Assembly (NCBI RefSeq): GCF_034120055.1
Contig: NZ_CP139368.1
Coordinates: 1,736,001-1,800,000 of the forward strand
From: Microbacterium rhizosphaerae
Lineage (GTDB): Bacteria > Actinomycetota > Actinomycetes > Actinomycetales > Microbacteriaceae
Direction: 5' to 3'
Length of the DNA stretch: 64,000 bases
Below the pieces are notes generated by a model, which was not told the origin of the DNA, did not search any database, and saw only the letters and a program-made list of their open reading frames with translations. The position numbers were made by a program, and so were the translations under genes. Positions 1 through 6,987 of the stretch are shown piece after piece (the first letter of the stretch is position 1; each line of letters begins with the position of its first letter).

Positions 1-381
1 GGTGAGCGTGACGTCGTCGGGGTTCTGCCCGAGACCGGCGACCTCGGTGTAGTAGCCGACCTCGAACTGCAGCGGATCGGCCGCCGTGCCGTACTGGCCG
101 GGCAGGAAGTAGACCGCCTGTCGCTGGGTGCCCATCTCGTTGTTGCGCTGCTGGTCGGCGATGTCGCCCAACGTCGTCTTCACCTCGGACAAGGGAGTGT
201 CCGGCGAGAAGACGGTCACGTTGGGACCGAAATCGGGATGCATCGGGTCGACGCTCTGGGGCGGAGCCGCGGTAGCGGCGCCGGCGGACATCAGCGATGC
301 CGCGACGAGGGCTGCGCCTGCCAGCGCTGCGGTCGCCCATCGGGCGATCCGGCGCGGCCGGGGGTGGGGAGTGGGGGTCAT
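1..381 (-). CDS. Secreted protein, N-terminal part (beta-helix / adenylyl-cyclase-annotated family), cut by window edge
   Basis: Only the first 127 codons lie in the window; the gene continues to the left. The start is an ATG at 381 preceded on the minus strand by a GGAGAGG-like ribosome site. Residues 1-39 look like a Sec signal peptide: Arg-rich N-terminus, an Ala/Leu-rich core and an AxA-type cleavage site. The mature part opens with a segment containing FGPNVTVFSPD and VYFLPGQYGTAADPLQFEVG. I recall this arrangement from secreted actinobacterial proteins often labelled adenylyl cyclase or coagulation factor 5/8 domain protein, which have a right-handed beta-helix. The family assignment is from memory of the motif and the catalytic role, if any, is unknown. 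The signal peptide is the safer statement. Confidence 0.7.
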   Translation of the reverse strand, partial: MTPTPHPRPRRIARWATAALAGAALVAASLMSAGAATAAPPQSVDPMHPDFGPNVTVFSPDTPLSEVKTTLGDIADQQRNNEMGTQRQAVYFLPGQYGTAADPLQFEVGYYTEVAGLGQNPDDVTLT

Positions 382-451
382 GCTGTTCCTCTCCGTCGAG
401 GGATGGCGGACTTACTGACAGGACCGTAACCTACCGCGAAGCACTCCTTCC

Positions 452-530
452 CGGTCGTTGAGTGAGCGAAGCGAGACGAAACGCCCGCCCACCCTTCCCG
501 GTCGTTGAGCGAGCGAAGCGAGACGAAACG
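452..530. repeat. Two direct copies of a 32-bp interspersed repeat
   Basis: A 32-bp unit beginning CGGTCGTTGAG and ending GAGACGAAACG occurs at 452-483 and again at 499-530. The copies differ at one visible base (AGTGAGCG versus AGCGAGCG). The unit contains GAGCGAAGCGAG, a short near-tandem. It lies in the gap between two divergent genes, the usual place for interspersed intergenic repeats in this family. Confidence 0.85.
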
Positions 531-564
531 CCCCACGTCCGACCTCGGCGGTACTCTCGCGTTC

Positions 565-855
565 ATGCTGATCGAGTTCGAGGGGGAGGTCTGGCGTTGG
601 GATGCGCGCACCGATTCCTGGTTCTTCACGTCGCTGCCGCCCGAGTTGAGTGCCGAGATCCGTGAGATCCCGCGGCCGCGGCGGGGGTTCGGATCGGTGC
701 GCGTGCGCGCCCGCATCGGCGCCTCCACCTGGACCACGTCGATCTTCCCCGGGCGGGATGCCTATGTGCTCCCGCTGAAGAGGGCGGTGCGGGATGCCGA
801 GTCCCTCGCGCTCGGCGACATCGCAGTGGTCTCCCTCGAGGTCCTCGACGCGTAG
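565..855 (+). CDS. DUF1905 family protein
   Basis: A 96-residue protein. I chose the ATG at 565 (protein begins MLIEFEGEVWRWD) rather than the in-frame ATG at 505, because the earlier start lies inside the interspersed repeat and the DUF1905 fold begins at this point. The sequence shows the family pattern: an early beta strand with W-R-W, a WFFTSLPPELSAEI stretch, a GFGSVRVRARIG strand and a C-terminal VVSLEVLD. The family is a small beta-barrel of unknown biochemical role, sometimes fused to YdeI-like domains. No clear ribosome site precedes 565, so translation may be leaderless. Its neighbours suggest no operon. Confidence 0.8.
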   Translation: MLIEFEGEVWRWDARTDSWFFTSLPPELSAEIREIPRPRRGFGSVRVRARIGASTWTTSIFPGRDAYVLPLKRAVRDAESLALGDIAVVSLEVLDA

Positions 856-878
856 CCCCCGCCCCCCGAGCCCACTCC

Positions 879-1077
879 CGGTCCCCGAGCTTGTCGAGGG
901 GTCGCCCCCCACCCCCGGTCCCCGAGCTTGTCGAGGGGTCGCCCCCCGGTCCCCGAGCTTGTCGAGGGGTCGCCCCCCCGAGCCCACTCCCGGTCCCCGA
1001 GCTTGTCGAGGGGTCGCCCCCGCCCCCGCCGCCGGTCCCCGAGCCCACTCCCGGTCCCCGAGCTTGTCGAGGGGTCG
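879..1077. repeat. Cluster of five palindromic REP-like repeats
   Basis: A 26-bp unit containing CCCCGAGCTTGTCGAGGGG occurs at 879-904, 916-941, 947-972, 991-1016 and 1052-1077. Each unit is an imperfect palindrome (CCCCGA...TCGAGGGG) able to form a short hairpin. Between copies are C-rich spacers, three of which repeat a CCCGAGCCCACTCCCGGT-like segment. The array fills the gap between the DUF1905 gene and the end of the convergent NmrA-like gene, so it may act as a bidirectional terminator. Confidence 0.9.
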
Positions 1078-1082
1078 CGCCT

Positions 1083-1967
1083 TCAGACGCTGAGGGCAGC
1101 CTCCCCGACCACGTCGTGACACGGCAGCCACGGGTACGCGGCCCGCATGCGCGACGGGTCGAAGGTCAGATCGGCGGTGTCCATGGCGAGGGCCTGTTGC
1201 ATGAGCCGCGCGATCGCGGGGCGCAGAGGAGCGGAAAGGGCCGCGCCGACGCGCAGCATCACTCGCGGGATATGCCGGGGCCTCGTCGACCCCGTCGCCC
1301 ACGTCGCGAGCTCGTTCATGGTGACGTTCCGCGGTCCGCCCACGTCGATCACCGCGCCGATCAGTGCGGGGTCGAGCGCCGCGCGGACGACGGCCACCGC
1401 GACATCCTCGACCGACACGACGTTGATCGGATTCTCACCGCGGCCGAACACGGTGGGCCTCCCGGACCGGCCGGCGGTCTGCCGCAGCACGTCTCGCCAC
1501 AGCTCGGCGAAGGCCGCGGCACGGATGATCGTCCACTCCAGCCCGTCGCCCTCGCGGGCGGCTCGCTCGGCCTCCGCCTTCATCCGGGCGATCTCGATGG
1601 GGCTGTCCTCGCGAGCGCCGATGATCGACATCAGCACGAGGTGCGCCCCGGCATCCCGTGCGGCGGCGATGAGTCGCAGGTTCCCGTCGCGGTCGACGTC
1701 GGCGGGGGACTGGCCCGCCGCGGGGTCGAGGCCGTTGATCGCCGAGATGACGACCGTCGAGCCCGCGACCGCGGCCGCGATCGTCGACGGATCCCGCACA
1801 TCCGCCCTCACGAACTCGACACCGCCGACCTCGAGACCGCCGAACGGGACTCCGTCGCCCCCGGCCGGCCGGTTCCGCGCCACGACGCGTACAGCGAGGT
1901 CCTGTGCAGCCAGTTCGGCGACCACCAGCCGACCGAGCCGGCCGGTGCCGCCGATGATGGTGATCAT
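1083..1967 (-). CDS. NmrA-like NAD(P)-binding SDR-family protein
   Basis: A 294-residue protein starting MITIIGGTGRLGRLVV. The GGTGRLG at residues 6-12 is the glycine-rich Rossmann motif of atypical short-chain dehydrogenases (NmrA / NAD(P)H-binding group). Later segments such as GADVR-type turns, VISAINGLDPAAG and a WTIIRAAAFAELW stretch fit the same fold. The ATG overlaps the stop of the upstream SnoaL-like gene by four bases, so the two are almost certainly co-transcribed and translationally coupled. The pair is divergent from a TetR regulator, which likely controls it. Substrate unknown; the protein may be an oxidoreductase or a redox-sensing non-enzyme. Confidence 0.87.
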   Translation of the reverse strand: MITIIGGTGRLGRLVVAELAAQDLAVRVVARNRPAGGDGVPFGGLEVGGVEFVRADVRDPSTIAAAVAGSTVVISAINGLDPAAGQSPADVDRDGNLRLIAAARDAGAHLVLMSIIGAREDSPIEIARMKAEAERAAREGDGLEWTIIRAAAFAELWRDVLRQTAGRSGRPTVFGRGENPINVVSVEDVAVAVVRAALDPALIGAVIDVGGPRNVTMNELATWATGSTRPRHIPRVMLRVGAALSAPLRPAIARLMQQALAMDTADLTFDPSRMRAAYPWLPCHDVVGEAALSV

Positions 1968-2374
1968 GCTCGTACGCGGCGACGGATGTCCTCGTCGACG
2001 CTGCCGCTGTCGTACTCGACCGTTTCGAGGTAGAACCGGCACGCGCGCGCCCGTTCGTCGTCGCCGTCCTGCGCGACCTCGAAGATCGCCACGCCCCGCA
2101 TGTCATGTGGCGCGCCGTCGCGGCGGGTGCCCCACATCCGCCATTCCGTCCATCGGAGCGGGCCGTCGGTCGCGCGCGCGATGATCTCCGCCCGGATGTC
2201 GGGCACGCCCGCGAAGATCTGCGCCCAGTTGGTGCGCACCTGCGCGTTGCCGCGGAAGTCGCGCGACGGATGCACCGGCATCTCGAGCCGGTAGTCGTCG
2301 GCGAAGCAGTCCACGAGCGCATCCAGGTCATGCGCGTTCGTCGCCGCGCAGATCCGATCGATGACGTCATCCAT
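1964..2374 (-). CDS. SnoaL-like / nuclear transport factor 2 family protein
   Basis: A 136-residue protein starting MDDVIDRICAATNAHDLDALVDCFADDYRLEM. This is the standard opening of the SnoaL-like branch of the NTF2 fold (helix, then NAHDLDAL..F.DD). A strong AGGAGG ribosome site lies just before the ATG at 2374, which excludes the longer reading frame starting at 2506. Members are small cone-shaped proteins, either polyketide-type cyclases or domains of unknown ligand. The gene is first in a two-gene operon with the NmrA-like gene and is transcribed divergently from a TetR repressor gene 43 bp away. Confidence 0.87.
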   Translation of the reverse strand: MDDVIDRICAATNAHDLDALVDCFADDYRLEMPVHPSRDFRGNAQVRTNWAQIFAGVPDIRAEIIARATDGPLRWTEWRMWGTRRDGAPHDMRGVAIFEVAQDGDDERARACRFYLETVEYDSGSVDEDIRRRVRA

Positions 2375-2392
2375 CCGAGACCTCCTATATTT

Positions 2393-2410
2393 GATACAGA
2401 TCCCTGTATC
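2393..2410. promoter_or_regulatory. Perfect palindrome, likely TetR operator
   Basis: GATACAG (2393-2399) and CTGTATC (2404-2410) form a perfect 7-bp inverted repeat with a 4-bp spacer. It sits in the 43-bp gap between the divergent SnoaL-like gene and the tetR gene. An operator here would let one dimer repress both promoters. A TTGATA hexamer at 2391-2396 overlaps the left arm. Confidence 0.85.
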
Positions 2411-2417
2411 TATTATC

Positions 2418-3062
2418 ATGGTGCGCGTGACCGGCAACGAAGTCAAGAGGCGGTATGACGCGAGCCGTCGCCGCGCCGCCGCAGCCGAGCGTCGCGCAGG
2501 CATCATCGCCGCCGCGAGGAAGAGGTTCCTCGCCGAGGGCTACCACGCGACGACGATGGCGCAGATCGCCGCCGACGCCGGCGTCTCACCCGAGACGGTC
2601 TACAAGGCGTTCGGCAGTCGCGCGGGTCTTGTCGAGGCGATTTGGAACACCGCGCTGGCGGGGGAGGGCGACCGCCCCGCCGAGTCGCGCTCGGACGAGG
2701 GGGCGATGGATGCTGCGACCCCCGACGAGATCCTCCGCCACTGGAGCCGCATGGCCATTGAGGTCTCACCGCTCGCCGGCCCCGTGTACCGGCTCGTGCG
2801 CACGGCGGCCGTGTCCGACCCGGATGCGGCGCGGCTGCTCGAGCGGATCGACGCCGCGCGCGCCGACCGCATGGCGCACAACGCCGCGTACCTCGTCGAC
2901 GGCGGTCATCTGCGGCCGGGCGTCACGGCCGATCACGCGCGCGACATCCTGATGGTCGCCACCGCCGACCTCTATCCCGCGTTCGTCGACCGGGCGGGGT
3001 GGGGTCTCGAGGAGTACGCCGAGCTGCTCCACCGGTTCCTGCGGGCGGCACTGCTTCCCTGA
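2418..3062 (+). CDS. TetR family transcriptional regulator
   Basis: A 214-residue protein. Residues about 24-75 carry the TetR helix-turn-helix, with the signature FLAEGYHATTMAQIAADAGVSPETVYKAFGSRAGLVEAIW. The C-terminal part is an all-helical ligand and dimer domain. I prefer the ATG at 2418 (MVRVTGNEV); a GTG at 2427 is an alternative, and the in-frame ATG at 2361 would run through the operator and the neighbouring gene. The palindrome at 2393-2410 lies directly upstream, so autoregulation plus control of the divergent SnoaL-like/NmrA-like pair is the simplest model. A degenerate copy of nucleotides 2654-2745 of this gene flanks the IS256 element downstream. Confidence 0.9.
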   Translation: MVRVTGNEVKRRYDASRRRAAAAERRAGIIAAARKRFLAEGYHATTMAQIAADAGVSPETVYKAFGSRAGLVEAIWNTALAGEGDRPAESRSDEGAMDAATPDEILRHWSRMAIEVSPLAGPVYRLVRTAAVSDPDAARLLERIDAARADRMAHNAAYLVDGGHLRPGVTADHARDILMVATADLYPAFVDRAGWGLEEYAELLHRFLRAALLP

Positions 3063-3066
3063 AGAG

Positions 3067-3096
3067 GGATGCGGGTGCCCGAGGGCGCCCGCATCC
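3067..3096. terminator. Hairpin terminator between convergent genes
   Basis: A 13-bp stem (GGATGCGGGTGCC with GGCGCCCGCATCC, one G-T pair) and a 4-base loop lie five bases after the tetR stop and before the end of the convergent secreted-protein gene. A short TTCAT tail follows on the plus strand. Confidence 0.75.
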
Positions 3097-3113
3097 TTCA
3101 TCGCTCGAACTGG

Positions 3114-3635
3114 TCAGCTCGGAATGTTGCAGGTGAGCCACATCTTGTCGAACGATACGACCGGCTGGTCGGAGACGGCGTTCCAGCCCATGTGCATGGT
3201 CTCGTGACCGATCTCCGTGTAGACGGCTCCCGATTGCGGGTCCGTAGCTGACAGCTTGAACGTGGCCGTGAACGTGTTGTTGTGGTTCTTCTGGTTGACG
3301 TTGAAGTTGCCCCAGATCGTGATCTTGCCGCTCCACGTGAGCCCGTTGATCACCGCTGTCGCCCTGCCCGTCTCGGTGAACGTGCCCCACGCCTCGTCAC
3401 TGCCCGTGAAGTACGTCACGTGGCTCACCTCATTGCCGGTGATGGTGGGCGCGATCGTCTGCCCGGTGCAGAAGTCGGTGTCGCCCGGCTCGACCCAGGT
3501 TCCGTGCTGGTGGAAGGTCTGGGTCACGGTATGGCCCGTTCCGCCCGCCGCGGCGAACGCCGCAGGCCCTGCCATCCCCATTCCCAATGCGAGAGCAGCC
3601 GAAGCCGCGACCACGACGAACTTGCGCGTGTTCAT
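3114..3635 (-). CDS. Small secreted protein of unknown function
   Basis: A 173-residue protein whose first 28 or so residues are a typical Sec signal peptide (MNTRKFVVVAASAALALG followed by an AFA-AAG cleavage region). The mature part is about 145 residues, rich in Thr, His, Asn and aromatic residues. It reads as alternating beta strands (TVTQTFHQHGTWVEP, GRATAVINGLTWSGKITIWGNFN, NTFTATFKLSATD). Two Cys (in DFCTGQ and LTCNIPS, near the two ends of the mature chain) could form one disulfide. I do not recognise a named family, though the pattern resembles secreted beta-barrel proteins common in actinobacteria. It stands alone between tetR and the insertion element. Confidence 0.8.
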   Translation of the reverse strand: MNTRKFVVVAASAALALGMGMAGPAAFAAAGGTGHTVTQTFHQHGTWVEPGDTDFCTGQTIAPTITGNEVSHVTYFTGSDEAWGTFTETGRATAVINGLTWSGKITIWGNFNVNQKNHNNTFTATFKLSATDPQSGAVYTEIGHETMHMGWNAVSDQPVVSFDKMWLTCNIPS

Positions 3636-3853
3636 AAGAACTCCCCAGATTGTGATTCGAGGTCCCCCGACCTCGCGGCCGAGCCATTCGCCGGCTCAGA
3701 CGATTCGGACCCTACGCCGCTGCCGCCGAGAGCACATCGGGCGTTCACCCCATTCAGGATGACGAAAGGTTGTCGTCCGAGCGACTGGCGAGCCCGGCGG
3801 CGGCGGACGCCCGGCTGAGGTTGTATCGTGCGACCCGATGGCGCGATCGCCGT

Positions 3854-3902
3854 GCTGGCGGAGGAGGCGACCGCCCCACTGAGTCACGATCGGACGAGGG
3901 GG
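3854..3902 (+). pseudogene. Decayed tetR fragment, left part
   Basis: These 49 bases align without large gaps to the tetR gene around 2654-2703 (shared blocks GCTGGCGG, GCGACCGCCCC, TCGGACGAGGGGG). Substitutions and a shifted frame make it non-coding. The continuation of the same alignment resumes on the far side of the IS256 element at 6858, so the element inserted into this relic. Confidence 0.75.
3895..3902. repeat. Left copy of 8-bp target site duplication
   Basis: CGAGGGGG here is repeated at 6850-6857 immediately outside the other end of the IS256 element. Eight bases is the usual duplication length for the IS256 family. Confidence 0.85.
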
Positions 3903-4167
3903 GGTCAAGTCCCTTTTCGTGGTGTAACTCGGGCTATGCGGTGAGGATGAGCTCGGCGTGGGGGTGTTCGGTGTCGTCGTGGAGGGTGTGGACGAGCCGG
4001 CGCATGGACGTGTCGGAGAAGTAGCGGCGTTCCCCGTACTGCCATTCCTCGTGCTGCTCCTGCAGGACCGCGCCGATCAGGCGGGTCACGGAGTCGCGGT
4101 CGGGGAAGATCTGCACGACGTCCGCGCGACGTTTGATCTCCCGGTTCAGCCGCTCGGTGGGGTTGTT

Positions 4168-4430
4168 ACCGGGTATGAAAGTCGTGGGTGCCTCACGTGT
4201 TCGTCTGGCTGGCTGGGTCCTCGGGCTTGGTTCTACGGTGAGACCGTCCGGAACAGGGGCTCCTAGGGAAATCGGTATGGGCAGGCCGTTCTTGATCGAT
4301 GGGCTGAGCGCCCGAATTGTTAGATGGCCGCCCTTGCGACTTGTCCGGCTGCGCCGTGAGCGCGAATCCGTAGGTGTCGGTTGCCCAACCCTTTCCCGCC
4401 TCAAAGAACGAGTGGGGAGAGGAACGCATC
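4168..4430 (+). ncRNA. Non-coding left end of IS110 element, candidate bridge RNA region
   Basis: About 263 bp between the left end and the transposase start has no convincing open frame. In characterised IS110-group elements this position gives rise to a structured bridge RNA whose two internal loops pair with target and donor DNA. Local complementary stretches exist, for example around ACGGTGAGACCGTCC and GGTTGCCCAACC. I could not derive the loops or show a match to the target by eye, so the exact RNA ends and fold are unknown. The call rests on position and family knowledge. Confidence 0.5.
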
Positions 4431-5684
4431 ATGCCGAGATTCATCGGTTTGGACGTGCACCGCGACTTCGCGCAGATCGCGATCGTCGAGGCCGGGGTGG
4501 TGGTCGATGCCGGCAGGGTGGATTGCCGGCCGGAAGCGCTGCGGGCGTGGGCTGCTCAGCTGACCGTGGATGATCAGGTCGCTTTGGAGGCGACGGGCAA
4601 CAGTGACGCGATCGCTGGACTGTTGTCACAACACGCGGGACGGGTGGTGGTGTCCAACCCGCTGAAGACGCGTGCGATCGCGGAAGCGAAGATCAAGACC
4701 GACAAGGTCGACGCGAGGATCCTCGCGCAGCTGCTCGCGGTGGACTTCCTGCCACCGGTCTGGCTGCCCGATGATCGCACCGCGATGCTGCGACGGATGA
4801 GCACGGCGAGAGCGAGTCTGGTCAGACAGCGCACGCAGACCAAGAACCGGGTGCATGCGGTGCTGCACCGGAACCTGATGCCGCGGCCACCTGCCACAGA
4901 CCTGTTCGGCAAGACCGGACGGGCATGGCTCGAGACGCTGCCGCTGCCGAAGGACGAGCAGGACGCGGTCACGTCGCTGCTGCGACAGCTCGACTTCCTC
5001 AACACCGAGCTCGCCGCGGCGGACCGGGCGATCGCGCAGCAGGTGGTCGGCGACCAGGCGGTGCGCAGGCTGATGACCATCCCCGGCGTGGACGTGATCG
5101 TCGCGGTATCGATCATCGCCGCGGTCGGCGACTTCTCCCGGTTCGAGTCTCCCGACAAGCTCGTGGCGTATCTCGGGCTGCATCCGAAGGTCCGGCAGTC
5201 GGGGAACTCACCGGCGATCCACTCCCACATCACCAAGACGGGACGTGCGTCGACGAGAGGGATGCTGGTCGAGGCGGCATGGGTCGCGGCGAAAGCACCC
5301 GGACCGCTGCGGGCGTTCTACCACCGCGTCAAGAACCGGCGCGGGTTCCAAATCGCCGTGGTCGCGACCGCGCGCAAGATGCTCGTGCTCGCCTGGCACC
5401 TGGTCACCAAGGACGAGGACTACGCGTTCGCCCGGCCCAGCCTGGTCGCGTTCAAGCGCCGCAAACTCGAGCTGGCCGCCGGCGCCCCGAGAGACTCCCG
5501 CCGCGGAGCGGGCTACGACTACAACGACAAGCAGCTGCGCCGTTTCGAACGAGAACTGGTCCAGAAGAGCGAGCAGGCCTACGAACGCCTCGTCGCAAGC
5601 TGGCAACCATCCCGGCCGGCGGGCGCCGACCGGATCGACTTCCACCCCACCCCCGAGACGGAGACCACACCCGCGAGGACTTGA
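4431..5684 (+). CDS. IS110-family transposase (DEDD recombinase)
   Basis: A 417-residue protein starting at the ATG at 4431 after a GGGGAGAGG ribosome site. The RuvC-like N-terminal domain shows the DEDD residues: D8 in FIGLDVHRD, E53 in ALEATGNS, and D91/D94 in TDKVDARILAQLL. The C-terminal transposase domain (residues about 213-300) contains IPGVDVIVAVSIIA, LVAYLGLHPKVRQSGNS and HITKTGRASTRGMLVEA. The Ser of RQSG (about residue 257) is a candidate for the catalytic serine. Length and motifs are intact, so the enzyme is probably functional. It cuts and rejoins DNA guided by an RNA in the best-studied relatives. It lies on the strand opposite to the interrupted IS256 transposase. Confidence 0.93.
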   Translation: MPRFIGLDVHRDFAQIAIVEAGVVVDAGRVDCRPEALRAWAAQLTVDDQVALEATGNSDAIAGLLSQHAGRVVVSNPLKTRAIAEAKIKTDKVDARILAQLLAVDFLPPVWLPDDRTAMLRRMSTARASLVRQRTQTKNRVHAVLHRNLMPRPPATDLFGKTGRAWLETLPLPKDEQDAVTSLLRQLDFLNTELAAADRAIAQQVVGDQAVRRLMTIPGVDVIVAVSIIAAVGDFSRFESPDKLVAYLGLHPKVRQSGNSPAIHSHITKTGRASTRGMLVEAAWVAAKAPGPLRAFYHRVKNRRGFQIAVVATARKMLVLAWHLVTKDEDYAFARPSLVAFKRRKLELAAGAPRDSRRGAGYDYNDKQLRRFERELVQKSEQAYERLVASWQPSRPAGADRIDFHPTPETETTPART

Positions 5685-6849
5685 CTATTTCATCCGTCGA
5701 CCACACCTTCTGCCAGTGCTCCCGGGGCAGCACCGCGAACCCGGTGAGGTCGGGTTCGGCGGCCTCGAGCATGACGGTGATCTCCGGGAACGAGGAGCGG
5801 AGGCTGTCGGTGACCTGGTGATACTGCGCGACCACCGCCTCGGCGGTGGTCTGCGCGAAGATCGTGGAGATCAGCGCGTTGACCGGCTTGGAGCGTGCAG
5901 AGCCGAGGCGCTGGGTGACGTTGCGGGCGAAATGGACCCGGCATCGTTGCCACCCGGATCCGGGCAGGATCGCTTTGACCGCGTTCTTGATGCCGGCGTG
6001 CGCGTCACTGGTGACCAGCGTCACCCCGAGCGGGTCGGCGTCGGTGGCGACCTTCAACCCCCGGTCGCGGAGGCTGCGGAGGAACTCGGTCCAGAAGTCG
6101 ATCGTCTCCGCGTCGCCGAGCGCCATCCCGAGGATCTCCCGCCGCCCCTCCCCGCTGACCCCGGTGGCCACCACGAGGGCTTGGGAGACGACATGGCCGC
6201 GGACCCGGACATCGAGATAGGTGGCGTCCAGGAACAGGTACGGGAACCAGGTGTGATCGATCCGGCGATGCAGGAACTCGTGCACCGACTCGTCGATCTC
6301 CGCGCAGATCCGGGACACCGTGGACCGGGAGATGCCGGTGTCGTTGCCCAGCGCCCGGACCAGCTGGTCGACTTTGCGGGTGGAGACCCCGTCGATCCAG
6401 GCCTGGCAGATCACCGCGTAGAGGGCCTTGTCGACCCGGCGCCGCGGGGACAGCAGCGACGGGAAGAATGAGCCTTCGCGCGGTTTCGGGATCTGCAGGT
6501 CGACCTCCCCGGCCGGGGTCGCGAGCGTCTTCGGACGCGTCCCGTTGCGGCGGGTGGTCCGCTCCGCAGTGCGTTCGTGCGGGGCGGCACCGATCCTGAC
6601 CGTCGCTTCCGCGTCGATCAGGTCCTGCAGGCCGGCCTGCAGCATCCGCCGGAACACGTCCGAATGCGCGAGGTCGGGGTCGGCGAGAACTTCTGCGATC
6701 AGGGTCGTCAAGGCAGACTGGGTGTGGGTCATCGTGGGATCTCTTCTTGCTTCTTGGCGGAAACAGACAGGGTCCTCCCACGATGACCCATCTACGTCAA
6801 CAACCACGAGGACCCCGCAGGAATTGACACCACGCTAAGAGACGCACCC

Positions 6850-6857
6850 CGAGGGGG
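6850..6857. repeat. Right copy of 8-bp target site duplication
   Basis: CGAGGGGG, identical to 3895-3902, directly after the right inverted terminal repeat of the IS256 element. Confidence 0.85.
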
Positions 6858-6900
6858 CGATGGATGCCGCGACCCCGAGCAGATCCTCCGCCACCCGAGC
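6858..6900 (+). pseudogene. Decayed tetR fragment, right part
   Basis: The sequence CGATGGATGCCGCGACCCCG followed by AGATCCTCCGCCAC matches the tetR gene just after the point (about 2704) where the left fragment stops. Joined across one copy of the duplication, the two pieces give a relic of about 92 bp. The similarity fades after about 6900; the remaining 87 bp to the next gene hold nothing I recognise. Confidence 0.72.
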
Positions 6901-6987
6901 CTCGCTTCGCCGACAGCCTCAGTGTCGCCGTGCCACTTTGGGCCGAACGGCTGAGACGGTCCTAGCGAACTGCTGTTGGCCGAGCCC

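Larger units (their letters stand above)
4168..5697 (+). mobile_element. IS110-family insertion sequence inside the IS256 transposase gene
   Basis: Boundaries come from where the IS256 transposase reading frame breaks on each side: GGTTGTT up to 4167 on the left, CGACCACACC from 5698 on the right (uncertain by about 3 bases). There are no terminal inverted repeats and no target duplication visible, as expected for IS110 elements. It has a long non-coding left end of about 263 bp, a DEDD transposase gene, and only about 13 bp after the stop codon. A long left and very short right end is the architecture of the IS110 group, in which the left end encodes a bridge RNA. Confidence 0.85.
3934..6732 (-). 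pseudogene. IS256-family (mutator-type) transposase, disrupted
   Basis: The N-terminal 346 codons run from the ATG at 6732 (MTHTQSALTTLIAEVL) to about 5695. The C-terminal 78 or so codons run from about 4167 to the stop at 3934. The N-part holds the first two catalytic aspartates (FLDATY near residue 169, VTSDAHAG near 243) and the CRVHFARN motif near 264. The C-part begins at [18 protein letters not shown], the block that normally follows the KVWS(T) segment ending the N-part. The reading frame enters IS110 sequence and stops within a few codons (WSTDEIVKS), so full-length transposase cannot be made. An in-frame upstream ATG at 6807 is not the family start. Confidence 0.92.
3903..6849 (-). 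mobile_element. IS256-family insertion sequence, interrupted by an IS110-family element
   Basis: The ends are defined by the 8-bp duplication CGAGGGGG and by imperfect terminal inverted repeats. From each end inward, about 17 of 23 bases agree, ending in a shared CGTGGTGT at 3918-3925 and its complement at 6827-6834. The element carries one transposase gene on the minus strand, split by a second element at about 4168-5697. Removing that insertion leaves about 1.42 kb, a normal IS256-family length. Confidence 0.88.

Noticed and set aside
879..1077. CRISPR array
   Set aside because: The 26-bp repeats are separated by C-rich spacers of irregular length that are partly copies of each other.
4168..5697. 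Exact core dinucleotide and guide loops of the IS110 bridge RNA
   Set aside because: The left and right junctions can be placed only within about 3 bases because the ancestral codons (WSNNP or WSTNNP) are ambiguous, and no convincing guide match was found by eye.
6733..6807. N-terminal extension of the IS256 transposase
   Set aside because: The extra residues run back toward the terminal inverted repeat and are not part of the family; MTHTQSALTTLIAEVL is the normal start.
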